Origin: Sulfomarinibacter sp963733915
GTDB taxonomy: Bacteria > Acidobacteriota > Thermoanaerobaculia > Thermoanaerobaculales > Sulfomarinibacteraceae
Assembly: GCA_963733915.1 (NCBI GenBank)
Contig: CAVTEP010000011.1
Span: 620,001 to 684,000 of the forward strand
DNA length: 64,000 nucleotides
Direction: 5' to 3'
The notes beneath the pieces are model-generated. The model saw only the letters and a program-made list of their open reading frames with translations. It searched no databases and was not told the origin of the DNA. Positions 61,150 to 64,000 of the stretch are shown here, piece after piece (the stretch's first letter is position 1; each line of letters begins with the position of its first letter). A program made the position numbers and the translations under genes.

Positions 61150-61895
61150 TCCTCCGCCATCATTTCGTCGTCGATATCGAAATTTGCCCAAACGTTCTGG
61201 ACGTCGTCGTGATCATCAAAGGCGTCCATCAGGCGGATCATCTGCTGTGCAGCCTTGCCCTCGAGTCGCGTTGTGCTCGAGGGTTCCATTTCCATCTGTG
61301 CGGCTTCCACCTCCAGCCCACCGGCCTCGAGCTTTTCCTTGACGGCGTGCAACTCCTCGGGCGAGGTGTAGATCCGGTAGTAGTCCGCGTCGTCGAAGTC
61401 GAGGTCCTCAGCGCCCGCCTCCAGGGCGCGCTCCATGATCATGTCCTCGGTCATATCCGAAAGGCGCGGTACGAGAATCAATCCCTTGCGGGTGAAAAGC
61501 CATGACACGCAGCCGTTTTCACCGAGATTGCCACCGAACCTCGAGAAAAGGTGTCGAATCTCCGGCGTCGTCCGGTTGCGGTTGTCGGTCATGAGCTCGA
61601 GCATCACAGCGACGCCACCCGGACCGTAGCCCTCGAAGCTGAACTCTTCGTACGACACTCCGTCGAGATCGCCGGTGCCGCGATCGATCGCGCGCTTGAT
61701 GTTGTCGGCGGGCATGTTGGCCGTCTTGGCCGCGGCTACAGCGGCGCGCAGCCGAGGATTGCTCTCCGGATCACCTCCCCCTTCGCGGGCGGCGACGGTG
61801 ATTTCGCGGATAATTTTGGTAAAGACCTTGCCGCGTTTCGCGTCGGCGCGGCCCTTCTTGTGCTTGATCGTGCTCCATTTGCTGTGGCCCGACAT
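61146..61895 (-). CDS. yebC: YebC/TACO1-family protein
   Basis: The 249-residue protein begins MSGHSKWSTIKHKKGRADAKRGK, the hallmark of YebC. It continues with YGPGGVAVMLELMTDNRNRT and an end rich in acids. YebC/TACO1 proteins aid translation of polyproline tracts, or act as regulators in some species. GGAGGGG precedes the ATG at 61895. It is coupled to ruvC by GTGA overlap. Confidence 0.95.
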   Translation of the reverse strand: MSGHSKWSTIKHKKGRADAKRGKVFTKIIREITVAAREGGGDPESNPRLRAAVAAAKTANMPADNIKRAIDRGTGDLDGVSYEEFSFEGYGPGGVAVMLELMTDNRNRTTPEIRHLFSRFGGNLGENGCVSWLFTRKGLILVPRLSDMTEDMIMERALEAGAEDLDFDDADYYRIYTSPEELHAVKEKLEAGGLEVEAAQMEMEPSSTTRLEGKAAQQMIRLMDAFDDHDDVQNVWANFDIDDEMMAEE

Positions 61896-61952
61896 GACCC
61901 CTCCAGGACGCTTCCAGAGATAGCGTTCTACGGCCGCGCGGAAGCGGTGGTG

Positions 61953-61958
61953 ATTATA
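61953..61958 (-). promoter_or_regulatory. Putative -10 box of the yebC-ruvC operon
   Basis: The minus strand has a perfect TATAAT at 61958-61953, about 58 bases before the yebC ATG. The -35 is weak (TTCTCC at about 17 bases). The position suits transcription of yebC and ruvC. Confidence 0.5.
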
Positions 61959-62043
61959 GCGCCATGGAGGCAAAGGGAGAACAGCCCCGCTCCGCCGACA
62001 ACCGGAGCTTCCACTGCGCGGCGACGCGCAGGGCCGGTCTCGG

Positions 62044-62071
62044 TTGACTTTGCAAACCTGTCACAGATAAT
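62044..62071 (+). promoter_or_regulatory. Strong sigma-70-like promoter for the pseudo-receiver kinase gene
   Basis: TTGACT (62044-62049) and GATAAT (62066-62071) are separated by 16 bases; each matches the consensus at 5 of 6 positions. The start would be near 62078, giving a leader of about 40 bases before the ATG at 62119. Confidence 0.65.
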
Positions 62072-62118
62072 GAGGTTTGGAATCTGCGACAACCGGGGAG
62101 ATGCCGAGGGCGGAATCA

Positions 62119-64000
62119 ATGAGTGCGAACATCCTGGTCATCGAGTACGAGCCGAGGTACGTGGAACACGTGCGAAGGGCCCTCTCTGGCTCCGGTTATC
62201 GGCTCGAGATCACGAGCAACATGGATGACGCGGTCAACCGCTGCGCCAGCTTTGAGCCGACGGTGGTGCTCATTACCTCGGTCCTCCCCAACCTCAAGAT
62301 CGAGGATGCGATCACCCAACTGCGAGCCCGAGCCGGCTTGCGGGCAACGCCGTTCCTGATCCTGATGTCCGGGTATCGTGGTGAGCAACCGAAACAGGAT
62401 GCACTGCGATACGGCGCGCAGGACATCCTCGAGCGCCCTTTCGGGGCTGAAGCGCTGCGGTCCAGGGTCGAGGAATTGGTGCTCAACGCTCCGAACCCGG
62501 CGGCGACCCAGGCCATTCCGAAGGAGATGCTCGAAAAGCTGCGCCGCAGCGCCGGGCTTGTTGATGGCGAGAAGGCGGTGACCTCGGACGATCTGTTTGG
62601 CGAGATCCTGTCCGACATGGAGGGTGGCGAGCAGCAGCCGATCAAGGCGCCAGGCGAGCCCACGCCACCACCGACCGCTACCGCGAAACCGGCAGCGCCG
62701 GTGAAATCTTCGGTCGACGATGCGCTTGAGGCAATGCTACGGACGGACAAAAAGGAGCAACGTCCGCGCCGGCAGACCTCGACCGACGAAGAAGTGGAAA
62801 AGCTTCTATCGGACACCCTGTCGGGCTTGGAGATCGCGGCGCTGAGGAAGGCGCCGGCCGCAGCTGCGGACAAAAAACCGGTCGCAGGCCCAGCCCAGCG
62901 CGCCACGACTCCGTCCCCGTCCGCCGGGGCCGATTCTCAGCTTCCGAAGCCGCCGTCCCAACCCACCGCTTCACCAGCAGTAAACCTGCCGCCGCCGCCC
63001 CGGCCGCCCAGAGCGGCACCTCAGAACGGGTCTGCGGGTGCGCCGCAGCGAAAGCCGGCGGTCCGATCCGGCGGTGAGTTCGGACAGTATGTCATCGAGA
63101 AGCACATCGCCACCGGCGGCATGGCCGACGTTTACAAGGCCCGCATGATGGGCATGGAAGGCTTCCAAAAGACGGTCGCCATCAAGCGGATTCTCTCCAA
63201 TCTGACCGACAGCGACGAATTTGTTCGCATGTTCATCGACGAAGCCAAGCTTGCCGCGCAGCTCAGCCACAACAACATCATTCAAATTTTCGATCTGGGC
63301 AAGATCGACCGCTCTCACTATATCGCTATGGAATTCATCGAGGGATGGGACCTGCGTTCGATCCTCGAAGAGTGCCGTAACCGCGGCATTACGATGCCGA
63401 TCGAGCTGGCGTTGTACATCACAACTCTCCTCGCTTCGGCGCTCGATTACGCGCATAAGAAGAGGGACTTCGACAACCAGGCCCTTGGGCTGGTCCACCG
63501 GGACGTGTCGCCGCAGAACGTGCTGATCTCGTTCGAGGGCGATGTCAAGCTGTGCGATTTTGGCATCGCCAAGGCGGCCTCCAAGGCCTCGCAGACTCGC
63601 GCCGGCGCATTGAAAGGCAAGCTGCAGTACATGTCGCCCGAGCAGGCCTGGGGCAAGGACATCGACCATCGTTCGGATATCTTTTCGCTGGGCCTCGTGC
63701 TCTTCGAAATGCTGACCTCCGAAAAGGTTTTTACAGGCACTTCCGAGCTCTCGGTTCTGGAGCAGGTGAGGGACCCGATCATTACCGCGGCGTCGATGAA
63801 GAATCCGGAGGTCGATCCCGAGATCGACCGCATCGCGTTTCTCGCTCTCAACGCCGAACGCGACAATCGCTACCAGTCGGCCGAAGAGATGCAGCGCGAT
63901 CTCGAACGGATCATGCGCAAAAAGAGGATGTCGCCCGACCGTGGAACGATAGCGGCATTCCTGAAAACGCTCGGTGCCGGAGTCGAGACACCGCAAGAGC
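62119..64000 (+). CDS. Pseudo-receiver domain fused to a serine/threonine kinase (3' end outside)
   Basis: The visible 627 residues have a response-regulator-like domain (1-125), a long Pro/Ala-rich linker (about 130-310) and a Hanks-type kinase domain from about residue 316. The receiver Asp is missing: the strand reads VVLITSVLP, with Thr53 where Asp is expected. The kinase is complete in its motifs: glycine loop ATGGMADVYKA, Lys in VAIKRIL, catalytic HRDVSPQNV, DFG as CDFGIAK, and the SPEQ/DIFSLG helix region. It should phosphorylate proteins. The C-terminus lies beyond the window. The ATG follows a GAGGGCGGA stretch. Confidence 0.85.
   Translation, partial: MSANILVIEYEPRYVEHVRRALSGSGYRLEITSNMDDAVNRCASFEPTVVLITSVLPNLKIEDAITQLRARAGLRATPFLILMSGYRGEQPKQDALRYGAQDILERPFGAEALRSRVEELVLNAPNPAATQAIPKEMLEKLRRSAGLVDGEKAVTSDDLFGEILSDMEGGEQQPIKAPGEPTPPPTATAKPAAPVKSSVDDALEAMLRTDKKEQRPRRQTSTDEEVEKLLSDTLSGLEIAALRKAPAAAADKKPVAGPAQRATTPSPSAGADSQLPKPPSQPTASPAVNLPPPPRPPRAAPQNGSAGAPQRKPAVRSGGEFGQYVIEKHIATGGMADVYKARMMGMEGFQKTVAIKRILSNLTDSDEFVRMFIDEAKLAAQLSHNNIIQIFDLGKIDRSHYIAMEFIEGWDLRSILEECRNRGITMPIELALYITTLLASALDYAHKKRDFDNQALGLVHRDVSPQNVLISFEGDVKLCDFGIAKAASKASQTRAGALKGKLQYMSPEQAWGKDIDHRSDIFSLGLVLFEMLTSEKVFTGTSELSVLEQVRDPIITAASMKNPEVDPEIDRIAFLALNAERDNRYQSAEEMQRDLERIMRKKRMSPDRGTIAAFLKTLGAGVETPQE

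Noticed and set aside
1..64000. CRISPR array, phage or integrase genes
   Set aside because: No regularly spaced repeats, no cas motifs, no integrase or capsid genes were seen.

Overview
The window is a GC-rich, densely packed bacterial chromosome segment carrying mostly housekeeping and envelope genes. The gene set points to a Gram-negative, rod-shaped bacterium that respires with menaquinone: TonB/ExbBD, the mre/mrd rod-shape genes, a futalosine-pathway MqnC, c-type cytochromes, DUF4388 proteins and an MglA-type GTPase. I infer a member of the Acidobacteriota (Thermoanaerobaculia-like). That is a judgement from gene content and style, not from a marker-gene comparison. No phage, insertion sequence with a transposase, rRNA operon or CRISPR array was seen.

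Layout. 1-1.2 kb: the 5' end of a low-molecular-weight phosphatase/arsenate-reductase gene, a hypothetical gene, and tRNA-Lys and tRNA-Leu behind one promoter. 1.3-8.9 kb: a protein-quality-control cluster (tig, clpP, clpX, lon), then engB and rho. 9-18.4 kb: mqnC on +, then a long minus-strand cell-shape operon (fecR-like, mreB, mreC, mreD, PBP2, rodA, rng). 18.5-23.2 kb: a periplasmic PPIase frame that runs without a stop into ruvA, then ruvB and a lipid-kinase-family gene. 23.2-28.6 kb: cysK, pta, purD, purE, ricT and an Hfq-like gene, with two copies of a 176-bp inverted-repeat element. 28.6-34.3 kb: a minus-strand group (comF, proline dehydrogenase, TPR lipoprotein-like gene, broken udk) followed by several damaged or unrecognised small genes.

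34.4-40.4 kb: a GTPase-GAF-pseudokinase fusion, a DUF4388 protein, an ATP-grasp ligase, ferritin and a membrane protein. 40.5-50.8 kb: an M16-like protein without zinc ligands, tyrS, a Fur-family regulator, a cytochrome bd-superfamily pair with c-heme motifs, a GntR regulator, a cysteine-desulfurase-like enzyme, bolA and a GAF-GGDEF cyclase. 50.8-56 kb: tatA, a sugar-kinase-like APH protein, rlmN, pgeF, ftsE and ftsX. 56-64 kb: a minus-strand tonB/exbB/exbD energy-transduction cluster with TPR and DUF4388 genes, ruvC and yebC, then an incomplete pseudo-receiver/Ser-Thr-kinase gene running off the end.

Many neighbours overlap by 1 or 4 bases (ATGA, GTGA, TTGA, TGATG), so translational coupling looks general. 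Three loci carry a frame break, a truncation or a missing stop (ppiD-ruvA, yjbQ plus its neighbour, udk). Either this genome is decaying locally or the assembly has indels. The most interesting items are the PpiD-RuvA read-through, the GTPase-linked kinase lacking its phospho-histidine, the c-heme bd-type oxidase pair, and the paired 176-bp mobile-like elements.
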